NCBI RefSeq assembly: GCF_024055575.1
Contig: NZ_JAMXOE010000019.1
Span: 62,001-126,000, forward strand
Origin: Mucilaginibacter flavidus
Lineage (GTDB): Bacteria; Bacteroidota; Bacteroidia; Sphingobacteriales; Sphingobacteriaceae
Direction of reading: 5' to 3'
Length of the DNA stretch: 64,000 nucleotides
Each line of letters begins with the position of its first letter. Position 1 is the first letter of the stretch. The notes under the pieces were generated by a model. It saw only the letters and a list, made by a program, of their open reading frames with translations. It searched no databases and was not told the origin of the DNA. This document shows positions 8,390-16,476 of this stretch, piece by piece. Made by a program: the position numbers and the translations under genes.

Positions 8390-10196
8390 CCTCCCCCACA
8401 TCAATCCCAATCTGCTTAAGCAACAGTGAAGCGTTGAAGGTTTTACACTCGCCGTCCTTAATTTTATAATCAAAAACCATTTCGCCGTTTATAACCTGTA
8501 TGTCGAAGTAAAAGTTGCGAACATAGTTCGGGTGGGATTGTTCAAGTTCGGCGATCTGTAAATCGTGGGTGGCAACCATGCCCACGCCTTTCTTTTTTAT
8601 CAACTGCTCTATAACAGCTTTCGAGCCGCGGTATTTGTCAACCGAGTTTGTACCCCGCAGCATTTCATCTATCAAAAAGAAAACTTTGTTTTCCGTCTCC
8701 ACCGCTCCCAGCAGCATTTGCAAACGGTCGAGCTCTGCTTTAAAGGTAGAGGTACTTTCGTTCAATGAGTCCTTTATACGCATGTACGTGATAACGGTAA
8801 TAACCGATACCTTCATCTCCGTAGCACAAACCGGGGCGCCGCAAAGTGCCAGCACCGTATTAATACCTATGGTACGTAAAAAAGTACTTTTACCGGCCAT
8901 GTTTGAGCCGGTGATGATATCGATTTTAAACGTATCTGTAAGTTCATAATCATTAGCTACACGTTTGTCTGCGCCTATAAGCGGGTGGGCCAGGCTTTTG
9001 GCCGTAAGGGTGTAACATTCGCCCTCGACAATTTGCGGGATGCACCATTCCGGGTAGTTTATTCTCAGGCTCGACAGACTTATCACGGCCTCAAATTCGG
9101 CAACAACATTAAAAGCTGCCTCAATATGCACCAGGTTGCTTTTCTTCCAGTTTTCAATGGCTATCAGTTGGCGAATATCCCAAAGAAAAATTGCATTTAA
9201 AATAACCAGCATAACCATGTTAAGCCGGTAATTAAGCTTATTTATCAATTGCGAAAGCTGCTCCACTTTGCCTGATATACTTTCCCCATTTTCGTTTTTT
9301 ATTTGTATTGCCAGGCCTTTTAAATAAGGCGATTGCCATTCCTCGTTCTCGATACATTTAAACGCAAGCACAAAATGATGCAGCGTAGTACCTATCTTAC
9401 CGGCAATTAAATCCGCCTTTTGCACCAGCGATGCCTTTGAGCTTACTATACGAAAATTAACAAGCATTATAAGCGGCGGAATATAGCGTGCAGGTGCATA
9501 AAATATACTGGCAATTGCTAACGCCAGTAAAATATAGGGCGAAGCCTGGCAATAAATAGCAAGCAGCTTTTCGCCCTGCAGGGTAACGGGTATTTTTAAA
9601 TAAGCAACCAGGTTTTTTATTTGCTCGCGGCTTTGTTTCAACGAAAATAACAGGTGCGCCTGTATATCCAGCTTCCAGTCGTTTTTACCGGCAATTTCAT
9701 CAACCGCCTGCTGGCGCTCAATTATAACGTATTTAGCGGCAGGCTGGTGCAACCACGAAGCCAGCTTAGCCATACCGGGGAAGGTTGCAGCACGGTTTAC
9801 CAGCTGGTATAACGAGTAACTGCCAAATATATCGAGGTCGGCGGTGTAAATATGTTTGTCATCGTTAAACATCGCCCCATCGTCGTAAATATTTTTGCAG
9901 CTTTCAATAGAACCAATTTCATTCTCATTAACCCGTTTAATATCTAAAAAATAGTTCTTCAGGGTTTCAAAGCCATTTTGCTTGTTCACCAGCCAGCTAA
10001 AGCAAATCACTAAAATAACCAGTGCAACAGCAGCTATCGCAATTTCATCGGTGCTTACGGCTATACAAACCGCAGCTATGAAAAGGCCGAAAGCCACGAG
10101 CCTGAGCAACGAATAATTATTGGCCAGCTCTTTATATTTATCGGCTTCCTTTTGAGCAAAATCGGCGCGCTGCCGGTAGTCGGTTAGTATATCCAT
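8385..10196 (-). CDS. MutS-family ATPase, membrane-anchored MutS-like protein
   Basis: A 603-residue protein with the MutS C-terminal ATPase: Walker A GSNMAGKST (about residue 430), ED/N-loop region, Walker B FFLIDEMLRGTNS, and the MVATHD switch. It lacks the MutS mismatch-recognition domain; the N-terminal part has two hydrophobic pairs near residues 33-72 and 210-260, pointing to membrane association. Proteins of this type are common in Bacteroidota and their role is not settled; they should not be taken as the mismatch repair MutS. The ATG at 10196 is chosen over one at 10247 because the 17 extra residues are translated from an octamer repeat array. The stop codon is contributed by the heptamer array. 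Confidence 0.85.
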   Translation of the reverse strand: MDILTDYRQRADFAQKEADKYKELANNYSLLRLVAFGLFIAAVCIAVSTDEIAIAAVALVILVICFSWLVNKQNGFETLKNYFLDIKRVNENEIGSIESCKNIYDDGAMFNDDKHIYTADLDIFGSYSLYQLVNRAATFPGMAKLASWLHQPAAKYVIIERQQAVDEIAGKNDWKLDIQAHLLFSLKQSREQIKNLVAYLKIPVTLQGEKLLAIYCQASPYILLALAIASIFYAPARYIPPLIMLVNFRIVSSKASLVQKADLIAGKIGTTLHHFVLAFKCIENEEWQSPYLKGLAIQIKNENGESISGKVEQLSQLINKLNYRLNMVMLVILNAIFLWDIRQLIAIENWKKSNLVHIEAAFNVVAEFEAVISLSSLRINYPEWCIPQIVEGECYTLTAKSLAHPLIGADKRVANDYELTDTFKIDIITGSNMAGKSTFLRTIGINTVLALCGAPVCATEMKVSVITVITYMRIKDSLNESTSTFKAELDRLQMLLGAVETENKVFFLIDEMLRGTNSVDKYRGSKAVIEQLIKKKGVGMVATHDLQIAELEQSHPNYVRNFYFDIQVINGEMVFDYKIKDGECKTFNASLLLKQIGIDVGEE

Positions 10197-10201
10197 TTTT
10201 T

Positions 10202-10476
10202 GTTGAAAGGTTGAAATGTTACAAGGTTGTAAGGTTTTAGCCCCCATTTATTGCCTTGAAATATTCGAGGCGCAATTTATAACATTCCAACTTTACAACC
10301 TTACAACATTTCAACAATATCCGTTTTTGTTGTAAAGTTGAAATGTTACAACGTTGTTAGGCTCCAATTTACATCAACCTTGCAGTATCCGGGCAAATTT
10401 ATATCAGTCCAGCTTTATAACATTTCAACATTACCCTAACTTTGCAACGTTTCAACTTTACAACATTTCAACATCC
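10202..10476. repeat. Cluster of four octamer arrays in inverted orientation
   Basis: Four arrays with exact period 8: 10202-10241 and 10329-10360 (units such as GTTGAAAT, GTTACAAG) and, in reverse-complement form, 10288-10319 and 10445-10476 (CAACATTT, CAACTTTA). They fill most of the spacer between the divergent MutS-like and rlmH genes and could fold into long imperfect hairpins. The rlmH -7 element lies between the last two. Confidence 0.85.
10437..10444 (+). promoter_or_regulatory. -7 element for rlmH
   Basis: TAACTTTG, exact match to TAnnTTTG, 37 bases before the ATG. The mRNA leader would then be the octamer array 10445-10476. Confidence 0.55.
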
Positions 10477-10481
10477 TGCAA

Positions 10482-10955
10482 ATGAAAATTACTTTCCTAA
10501 CCGTTGGCAAAACCGAAGATACTTACCTCAAAGACGGCATTGAAAAGTATGTAAAGCGTTTAAAACATTATACAAAGCTGGTATTTGTTGATATTGACGA
10601 ACTTAAAAACACCAAGGCGCTAACCCAGGAGCAGCAAAAAGCTAAGGAAGCTGAGTTAATACTAAAAAAAATAACAGCACTTGATTATGTTATCCTGCTT
10701 GATGAAAAGGGTATGCAGTTAACGTCGCAGCAGTTTGCAGCTTATATCGATAAAAAAGCAGTAGGATCAGTAACCAGCCTTGTTTTTATTGTTGGCGGGC
10801 CGTATGGGTTCGATCAATCTGTTTATGCCCGGGCTAACGATAAACTGTCGCTATCGGCCATGACCTTTTCGCACCAAATGGTACGCCTGTTTTTTATCGA
10901 GCAGCTATACCGCGCATTCACCATTATTAAAGGCGAACCTTATCATCATTCCTGA
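10482..10955 (+). CDS. rlmH: 23S rRNA (pseudouridine(1915)-N(3))-methyltransferase
   Basis: SPOUT-class methyltransferase that methylates pseudouridine 1915 in helix 69 of 23S rRNA, using SAM in a homodimer with a trefoil knot. The 157 residues match the family length. Recognisable parts are the N-terminal MKITFLTVGKTED, the knot motif FIVGGPYGF near residue 103, and the highly conserved C-terminus LSLSAMTFSHQMVRLFFIEQLYRAF...PYHH. Single gene between the octamer cluster and the LpxO-like gene, with its own -7 element. Confidence 0.97.
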   Translation: MKITFLTVGKTEDTYLKDGIEKYVKRLKHYTKLVFVDIDELKNTKALTQEQQKAKEAELILKKITALDYVILLDEKGMQLTSQQFAAYIDKKAVGSVTSLVFIVGGPYGFDQSVYARANDKLSLSAMTFSHQMVRLFFIEQLYRAFTIIKGEPYHHS

Positions 10956-11033
10956 CTTATCAACAGACAGTCAGTAAACTGTAAAAAACGCACTAATTGC
11001 AGGCAAAAACGCCCTCTGTGTAGCGTATAGCCC

Positions 11034-11041
11034 TATTTTTG
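11034..11041 (+). promoter_or_regulatory. -7 element for the LpxO-like gene
   Basis: TATTTTTG, exact TAnnTTTG match, 20 bases before the ATG at 11062. Confidence 0.6.
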
Positions 11042-11061
11042 GTAAAAAATGCGTTACAGTT

Positions 11062-11988
11062 ATGCAGCATCTTCTTATCGAACTCGTTTCCTTCAAGTTT
11101 ATATTGTTCTACATATTAATTATTTCAACAATAATAGTTCATTACCGCGGTAAGGTTAGGTTTAAGTTTTTCAGGCAGTTAACCGACCATTCAACCTTTA
11201 TGGCGCCGATAAATATGCCCATGTACGCTTTCACTGCTGTAGAGAACAAGCCCTACATTGCAGCTGATAACTTCCCGCAGCTTAACCAGCTAAAAGACAA
11301 CTGGCAAACTATACGCGACGAAGCCTTGCAGCTTGAGCGTGAAGAACTGATAAAAGGGTCGGATAAGTATAATGATATGGGTTTTAACTCCTTTTTTCGC
11401 AGGGGTTGGAAGCGTTTTTATTTAAAATGGTATGATGATTTTCATCCTTCAGCCAAAAAGTATTGCCCGCAGACTATCGAGTTGATAAAAGGAATCCCCG
11501 AAGTAAAAGCCGCTATGTTTGCCGTGTTGCCTGCCGGCAGTGAATTGCTGATGCACCGCGACCCTTATGCCGGCTCATTACGTTACCATTTAGGGTTGAT
11601 AACCCCCAACTCCGATGCCTGCCATATTGTGGTAGACGGCCAAAGTTATGCCTGGCGCGATGGCGAACATGTGCTGTTCGACGAAACCTACATCCACTAC
11701 GCCGAAAACAAAACCGACACTGACCGCATCATTCTATTCTGCGATGTGCAGCGCCCGGTAAAAAATATGTTTGCCCGCGGCTGGAATGCATTTTTTGGCT
11801 GGTTTATTATGGCAGCTGCCGTATCACCAAATATGGGCGAGGACAAAACCGGTAATATCAATAAAGCTTTCAGGTACGTATACTCAATACGGCTGCTGGG
11901 CAAGCGTATAAAGGCTTACAACCGTAATTTGTATTATGCGGTTAAGTATTTGCTGATGTTGGGGATACTGTATTTGATCTTCTTTTAA
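11062..11988 (+). CDS. Aspartyl/asparaginyl beta-hydroxylase-like dioxygenase (LpxO-like)
   Basis: A 308-residue Fe(II)/2-oxoglutarate dioxygenase of the aspartyl/asparaginyl hydroxylase family, whose bacterial members include LpxO, the lipid A 2-hydroxylase. One N-terminal membrane helix (about residues 9-27) and a hydrophobic C-terminus suggest an inner-membrane enzyme with a cytoplasmic active site. Iron and 2-oxoglutarate ligands fit H165-x-D167, R174/H176 in the GSLRYHLGL motif, H212 and R222. Lipid A modification is a plausible role by analogy, as lpxK also lies in this window, though not in the same operon. A TATTTTTG promoter precedes it. Confidence 0.8.
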   Translation: MQHLLIELVSFKFILFYILIISTIIVHYRGKVRFKFFRQLTDHSTFMAPINMPMYAFTAVENKPYIAADNFPQLNQLKDNWQTIRDEALQLEREELIKGSDKYNDMGFNSFFRRGWKRFYLKWYDDFHPSAKKYCPQTIELIKGIPEVKAAMFAVLPAGSELLMHRDPYAGSLRYHLGLITPNSDACHIVVDGQSYAWRDGEHVLFDETYIHYAENKTDTDRIILFCDVQRPVKNMFARGWNAFFGWFIMAAAVSPNMGEDKTGNINKAFRYVYSIRLLGKRIKAYNRNLYYAVKYLLMLGILYLIFF

Positions 11989-12010
11989 TGCGTTTTTTAC
12001 CTGCAAGCGG

Positions 12011-12032
12011 GAGACGCGAAGCATCGCGTCTC
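12011..12032. repeat. Palindromic GAGACGCGA hairpin
   Basis: Nine-base perfect stem (GAGACGCGA/TCGCGTCTC) with a four-base loop, followed by TAC. A sister copy is at 13171-13193 and a decayed one near 47401-47441. Lies after the LpxO-like gene and may stop transcription, but has only a weak T tail. Confidence 0.65.
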
Positions 12033-12055
12033 TACATCTTTTTTATATCAATTTA

Positions 12056-12090
12056 CTTCAGACTTTCGGACTTCCGACTTTCGGACTAAA
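12056..12090. repeat. Degenerate 7/8-base array before the efflux gene
   Basis: Units GACTTTCG, GACTTCC, GACTTTCG with period 8-7-8, ending five bases before the -7 element of the next gene. Same word family as the arrays inside lpxK and folC and at 22537. Confidence 0.75.
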
Positions 12091-12094
12091 TCCT

Positions 12095-12102
12095 TACTTT
12101 TG
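12095..12102 (+). promoter_or_regulatory. -7 element immediately before the CDF efflux gene
   Basis: TACTTTTG, exact TAnnTTTG match, four bases (CGGC) before the ATG. The transcript should begin at or next to the start codon. Confidence 0.65.
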
Positions 12103-12106
12103 CGGC

Positions 12107-13030
12107 ATGTCAGCAGGTCACGATCATTCAGGTCACCACCATCACGATCATGCCCCCAAGCTTGATCATCTTAATGCCGCATTTATATGGGGCATCATTT
12201 TAAATTCGGCATTTGTTGTTATCGAAGTGGTTGCGGGTCTGTATACCCATTCGCTATCGCTATTAACTGACGCCGGCCATAATTTAAGCGATGTAGCCAG
12301 CCTGGCCCTTGCTTTATTAGCTTTTAAACTTACAAAAGTAAACGCTAACGATAATTATACTTACGGCTATAAACGCTCCACTATAATAGTTTCCTTTTTT
12401 AACGCGGTAATACTATTTGTGGCGGTTGGCTTTATTATTTACGAAGCCATAATGCGTTTTATGCATGCTGAAGTTGTGTCTGGTGGCACCATGGCCTGGG
12501 TTGCCTTTATTGGGATAGGTATAAATGCCTTTACCGCCTGGCTTTTTGTTAAGGATAAGGATACCGACCTGAACGTTAAAGGCGCCTACCTGCACATGGC
12601 AGTTGATGCTATCGTATCGTTCGGCGTTGTTATATCGGGACTAATAATTTATTTTACGAAGTTATATTGGATTGACAGTGCAGTATCATTGATTATCGCC
12701 ATCGTTATTTTAAGGGGAACCTGGAGCCTGCTTAAAGATAGTCTTCGATTAGAGATGGACGGCGTACCCAAAGCCATGGAGCTTGAAAAAATAAAGGCCG
12801 AACTGATGAAATGCAAGGGTATTATTGATGTGCACCACATGCACGTTTGGGCCCTAAGCACCACAGAAAACGCGCTGACCGCCCACCTGGTTATTAAACC
12901 CGAGCTACTGCCAACCTTCAACAGTATCAAAAAAGACCTCAGGCACCGCCTGCAGCACATGGATATTAACCATGCTACATTTGAGCCCGAAATTGAGGAA
13001 GAGGATTGCAAGCAATTGAATTGTGATTGA
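12107..13030 (+). CDS. Cation diffusion facilitator, zinc/cadmium/cobalt efflux (CzcD/ZitB-like)
   Basis: A 307-residue inner-membrane metal/H+ antiporter. The N-terminus is His-rich (HDHSGHHHHDHAP), which suits metal capture. Six membrane helices are followed by a cytoplasmic domain. Site A residues are visible in helix 2 (D55, H58, D62 in LLTDAGHNLSD) and helix 5 (HMAVD), the His/Asp combination of zinc and cadmium transporters. The C-terminal domain has HHMHVWAL and ends EEDCKQLNCD. Probably a single-gene unit with a leaderless transcript; no metalloregulator is adjacent. Confidence 0.94.
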   Translation: MSAGHDHSGHHHHDHAPKLDHLNAAFIWGIILNSAFVVIEVVAGLYTHSLSLLTDAGHNLSDVASLALALLAFKLTKVNANDNYTYGYKRSTIIVSFFNAVILFVAVGFIIYEAIMRFMHAEVVSGGTMAWVAFIGIGINAFTAWLFVKDKDTDLNVKGAYLHMAVDAIVSFGVVISGLIIYFTKLYWIDSAVSLIIAIVILRGTWSLLKDSLRLEMDGVPKAMELEKIKAELMKCKGIIDVHHMHVWALSTTENALTAHLVIKPELLPTFNSIKKDLRHRLQHMDINHATFEPEIEEEDCKQLNCD

Positions 13031-13037
13031 TATCTGA

Positions 13038-13132
13038 ACCTTGATTCGCTTGATTAAAGGATTTTCTTGATTTTTATTTGTTATTTGCCTGCGTCAGGCA
13101 TCCTTTAATCCCATAATCAAGCGAATCATGGT
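13038..13132. repeat. Inverted repeat between convergent genes
   Basis: Arms 13038-13061 and 13101-13132 share TGATTCGCTTGATTA and AAGGA in inverted order, with a seven-base insert in the right arm. A short GCCTG/CAGGC hairpin sits in the loop. The left arm is itself built from 8-9-base words (CTTGATTCG, CTTGATTAA). It could act as a two-way terminator for the efflux gene and the DUF5606 gene. Confidence 0.6.
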
Positions 13133-13170
13133 TTAGACAAAAAAAGCCTGAGAAATTCCCCGGCTTCCTC

Positions 13171-13193
13171 CAGAGACACAAGTATTGTGTCTC
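13171..13193. repeat. Palindromic AGAGACACAA hairpin
   Basis: Perfect ten-base stem AGAGACACAA/TTGTGTCTCT with loop GTA, followed by ACAAAAT. Second member of the family seen at 12011-12032; lies 14 bases after the DUF5606 gene end. Confidence 0.65.
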
Positions 13194-13207
13194 TACAAAA
13201 TAAATCT

Positions 13208-13714
13208 TTATGCTTTCTTAGCAGCTGCTTTTTTCGCTTTTGGCTTTGCGGGCGCTTCTTCGGTTGCTGCAACTGCTTCAACCGGCGCTGCTGCTGGTTC
13301 TTCGGCAGCTGGGGCAGGTTCAGTTGCGGGATCGGCCTCGTTGAACAACGGAAAATCCTTTAATACCTGGTACCAGCTGATAATTTTTTTCATATCAGAT
13401 GCATACACTTTTTCCTCGTCATGATCCGGCGCTACTTCGCGGAAGAAGGTACGTAGTGCCTTGCCGTCAGCCTTGGCATCCGGTACGCTTGCGGCGGTTT
13501 TCATCCGCTCAAAAACATCAACCAGCTTAATATCGTCCTCAAGTCCGAAGATGGTTATCTCGTGCAATGCAGCAAGCTTAGCAGTTGATAAGTTTGCAAT
13601 CAATTTGGCGCGCTGTGCATCTAAACTCTCTAAAATATAGCCGGTTTTATTTTGTGCCAAAGCTCTCCACAAACCAGGCTTACCTGATACAGCTACAATT
13701 CCCTGTAAATTCAT
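13208..13714 (-). CDS. DUF5606 family protein with Lys/Ala-rich tail
   Basis: A 168-residue cytoplasmic protein typical of Bacteroidota. Residues 1-120 (from MNLQGIVAVSGKPGLWRAL to SDMKKIISWYQVLKDFPLF) match the DUF5606 domain as I know it; the function is unknown. The remainder is a low-complexity Ala/Pro/Glu stretch ending in a basic KPKAKKAAAKKA tail that resembles histone H1-like tails and might bind nucleic acid or other polyanions. The gene is followed on the same strand by nothing close and preceded by the cyclophilin gene 88 bases upstream, possibly a shared transcript. Confidence 0.8.
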   Translation of the reverse strand: MNLQGIVAVSGKPGLWRALAQNKTGYILESLDAQRAKLIANLSTAKLAALHEITIFGLEDDIKLVDVFERMKTAASVPDAKADGKALRTFFREVAPDHDEEKVYASDMKKIISWYQVLKDFPLFNEADPATEPAPAAEEPAAAPVEAVAATEEAPAKPKAKKAAAKKA

Positions 13715-13801
13715 TTATATGTATTTATGTGAGTGGTGAGTTGAGAATGGTGAGTAGTTTTTGAATTGCCAAACCACTCACTACGCTCCACTCTTTATTC
13801 A

Positions 13802-14239
13802 CTATTCCTCAATAACGTCGATTCCTAATATTTTATCACCTTGTTTAATGGCGTCAACCACTTCAACATTTTCAACCACTTTACCAAATACGGTGTGGTT
13901 GCGGTCTAAATGGGCAGTGTTATCGCGGCTATGGCAGATAAAAAACTGCGAGCTGCCTGTGTTGCGGCCTGCGTGAGCCATTGATAAAACACCGCGGTCG
14001 TGGTATTGGTTGTCGCCTGTAAGCTCACAGTCGATACGTGTGCCAGAACCACCTGCGCCTGTACCTGTTGGGTCGCCGCCCTGTATTACGAAATTAGGGA
14101 TAACCCTGTGGAATGTAACGTTGTTATAAAAGCCCGACTTTGCCAGGCCCAGAAAGTTTGCAACCGTGTTTGGTGCATCCTTGTCAAAAAACTCAACGGT
14201 CATGTCGCCTTTTTCGGTTTTGATAATTGCTTTGCTCAT
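13802..14239 (-). CDS. Cyclophilin-type peptidyl-prolyl cis-trans isomerase, cytoplasmic
   Basis: A 145-residue single-domain cyclophilin without signal peptide. The catalytic core is complete: VTFHRVIPNFVIQGGDPTGTG (with the active-site Arg and Phe), SMAHAGRNTGSSQFFI, and HTVFGKVVE. It speeds proline isomerisation during protein folding. Length is at the short end of the family, as in PpiB. A -7 element (complement of 14259-14266) lies 20 bases upstream. Confidence 0.95.
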   Translation of the reverse strand: MSKAIIKTEKGDMTVEFFDKDAPNTVANFLGLAKSGFYNNVTFHRVIPNFVIQGGDPTGTGAGGSGTRIDCELTGDNQYHDRGVLSMAHAGRNTGSSQFFICHSRDNTAHLDRNHTVFGKVVENVEVVDAIKQGDKILGIDVIEE

Positions 14240-14258
14240 CTTTTTTAAAAATAGTAGG

Positions 14259-14266
14259 CAAAGGTA
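14259..14266 (-). promoter_or_regulatory. -7 element for the cyclophilin gene
   Basis: On the minus strand the sequence is TACCTTTG, an exact TAnnTTTG match, 19 bases before the ATG at 14239. Confidence 0.6.
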
Positions 14267-14376
14267 GTAAAAAAGGTAAAAGGAGGAAAGGTTTTTTGGG
14301 TGAGAGATTAGTGGTTAAAGGCGGAAGGTTTTTTTGAAAATACTAACTTATGCATGCAACCAAGTATTCAATACGT

Positions 14377-14868
14377 TTAGTTTGTTTGCATTGCAACATG
14401 CATTGATGACTTGCTCGTTTCAAAATATTCTAGAATTGTGCGGTATAATTCATCGGTATTGAAAGCAATATAATTGGGGTATATACTGGCATCGTTACCA
14501 CCATCTGTTATTCTAAAAGTTATTAAAGGACCAACATGCGGCAATGATGAATATTCTATAGATCGTATGTCTTTCCAAAAAATAATTTCCCTGGTATATT
14601 GAAGTTGCATCCAACCTTTTACAAAATATTGAATCTTTTCCCTGTCCAGTTCCAACGCTACCTTTCCCTTTAAAAAAGGCACCCCTGCCTTTATCAACAT
14701 ATAGGAGAACTAGCTAACCAGGACTAAAATCCCGCAGCCAACATAAATCCAGTTTGTTGAAGGTGCAATATTTGTGGTTACCAGGTAGAAAAGAAATGAA
14801 CAAAACAAAATTTTTGCCATACTGTACGCCATCGGCAAATAACTGTATTTATATTTTTTAGTCTCCAT
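14377..14868 (-). pseudogene. Small membrane protein gene interrupted by one in-frame TAG
   Basis: Two reading frames (ATG at 14868 to 14710, and 14709 to 14377) are in the same phase and separated only by a TAG at 14710-14712. Joined, they give a protein of about 163 residues with two membrane helices, the second (WIYVGCGILVLVS-stop-FSYMLI) running straight through the stop, then a soluble part with LELDREKIQYF and IIFWKDIRSIEY. That layout is like the STM3941 family of membrane proteins. The downstream part could not start sensibly by itself, as it would lose half of helix 2. A GTG at 14904 would add 12 residues. A nonsense mutation, programmed readthrough, or a sequencing error would all explain it. 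Confidence 0.7.
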
Positions 14869-15015
14869 ATTTAAGTTTTTCAATTGATTGGTAAATCCTG
14901 CCACAGGCTATTTAAGGTGAATATATTACTTTTGATTGACAAGAGCTTGCAATAATAATAGCTTCACCAATTATTCGTTACATTTGATCATCAATACCGA
15001 AAAGTGTTCAATAAA

Positions 15016-16311
15016 ATGCGTAGACAAATCTCCTCCCCTTTTTCCTTTCGCCTTTCAGCTTTCACCTTTCTGCTTTTAGCTTTAACCCATTTACCAATCC
15101 TCACACGGGCTGCCTCTATCCTAATCCCTATGGATGAGGAACAAAAGGATCACCTAAAATCGTACGGCATAGCTTTCTGGACGCTTAAAAACGGCGAGGA
15201 AATTGACTGGCTGCTTAACTACCGTGGCGGCAGCTTTATGATGAAGTATGATAAAAAGATTGAGGACGAATGTAAAATACGCGGTGTAAGTTACCAGGTT
15301 TTAGCAGATGCAAAAGCGGACCAGATATTAACAGAAGTGAGCGATCCATCCGTAAATATGGATGTGGTTAAACTGGAGAAAGCGCCTAAAATGGCAGTGT
15401 ATTCGCCAAAAAACAAACTACCCTGGGATGATGCCGTTACGCTGGTATTAAAATACGCCGAGATACCTTACGATGTTGTTTATGACGAAGAAGTAATTAA
15501 AGGCGATTTACCCAAGTACGACTGGCTGCACCTGCACCACGAGGACTTTACCGGGCAATACAGTAAGTTTTACGGCGCGTTCAGGTACGAACAATGGTAT
15601 AACGATGATATACGCATACAAGAACAAACTGCGCATAAACTTGGCTTTAAAAAGGTGTCGCAAATGAAACTGGCTGTTGCAGAGCATATCCGCGACTTTT
15701 GCGCCGGTGGTGGCTTCCTTTTTGCCATGTGCTCGGGTACAGATACGTTTGACATCGCCCTGGCATCAGCCAATACCGATATCTGCGAACAGATGTTCGA
15801 CGGCGATGCCGCCGACCCTGCCGCACAATCAAAGCTTGATTTTAGCCAAACTTTTGCTTTTAAAAATTTTACGCTGGATATGAACCCGATGTCGCACCAG
15901 TTTAGCAATATCGATGTTACTTCAACCCGGCAGGTAGAGCGCACACGGGACTTTTTTACCTTGTTTGATTTTTCGGCCAAGTGGGATGTAGTGCCAAGCA
16001 TGCTTACCCAAAACCACGACAAAGTGATAAAAGGCTTTATGGGCCTTACCACCGCCTTCAATAAAAACTACCTTAAGCCCGGCGTAACCATCATGGGCGA
16101 AACGAAAAGCAATAACGAAGCCCGCTACATACACGGTGAATATGGCAAAGGCCAATGGACATTTTACGGTGGCCACGACCCCGAAGACTACCAACACATC
16201 GTTGGCGACCCGCCAACCGACCTGAAGCTGCACCCCAACTCGCCCGGCTACAGGCTTATTTTAAATAACGTGTTGTTTCCGGCTGCGAAGAAGAAGAAGC
16301 AGAAGACGTAG
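15016..16311 (+). CDS. Exported protein of unknown function, glutamine-amidotransferase-like fold suspected
   Basis: A 431-residue protein with a Sec signal peptide (MRRQ, hydrophobic core FTFLLLALTHLPIL, cleavage near TRAAS). Much of that signal is encoded by a heptamer array (15044-15085). The mature part begins with MDEEQKDHLKSYGIAFW; the central region has the pattern PWDDAVTLVLKYAEIPYDVVYDEEV...DWLHLHHEDFTG and later GGGFLFAMCSGTDTFD, which looks like a class I amidotransferase/ThuA-like fold. Relatives in this phylum are often labelled asparagine synthetase B, which nothing in the sequence supports. ATG 15016 is preferred to GTG 15004. The stop codon abuts a G/C hairpin repeat. Confidence 0.65.
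   Translation: MRRQISSPFSFRLSAFTFLLLALTHLPILTRAASILIPMDEEQKDHLKSYGIAFWTLKNGEEIDWLLNYRGGSFMMKYDKKIEDECKIRGVSYQVLADAKADQILTEVSDPSVNMDVVKLEKAPKMAVYSPKNKLPWDDAVTLVLKYAEIPYDVVYDEEVIKGDLPKYDWLHLHHEDFTGQYSKFYGAFRYEQWYNDDIRIQEQTAHKLGFKKVSQMKLAVAEHIRDFCAGGGFLFAMCSGTDTFDIALASANTDICEQMFDGDAADPAAQSKLDFSQTFAFKNFTLDMNPMSHQFSNIDVTSTRQVERTRDFFTLFDFSAKWDVVPSMLTQNHDKVIKGFMGLTTAFNKNYLKPGVTIMGETKSNNEARYIHGEYGKGQWTFYGGHDPEDYQHIVGDPPTDLKLHPNSPGYRLILNNVLFPAAKKKKQKT
15044..15085 (+). repeat. Heptamer array encoding the signal peptide core
   Basis: Six exact 7-base units of the type SCTTTYN (CCTTTCG, GCTTTCA and so on), 42 bases, so in frame. It encodes residues about 10-24, within the signal peptide of the 15016 gene. 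Confidence 0.85.
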
Positions 16312-16476
16312 CCCCCAGCCCCTAAAGGGGAGCAGAACACCGTTATACGGCTAAATATCGAACTCTGAATAACTAATGTCCAATAATGAAGTAGCAAACT
16401 TCGAAATTCATCATTCAACATTCGATGTTCGATATTGCTTTCAACGCCCCCTTCAGGGGGCCGGGGGGACTCGCCG
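16311..16476. repeat. Repeat-filled spacer between convergent genes
   Basis: Both ends hold G/C hairpin repeats (16311-16332 and 16445-16475), each touching the stop codon of the neighbouring gene. Between them is an exact heptamer array (16400-16434, five units such as TTCGAAA, TTCATCA) and an inverted, looser counterpart at about 16351-16390 (AATATCGAAC pairs with GTTCGATATT). No gene fits here; the whole spacer is repeats. Confidence 0.8.

Noticed and set aside
14377..14904. Two separate small genes
   Set aside because: Same frame, nine bases apart, one membrane helix shared; one interrupted gene fits better.
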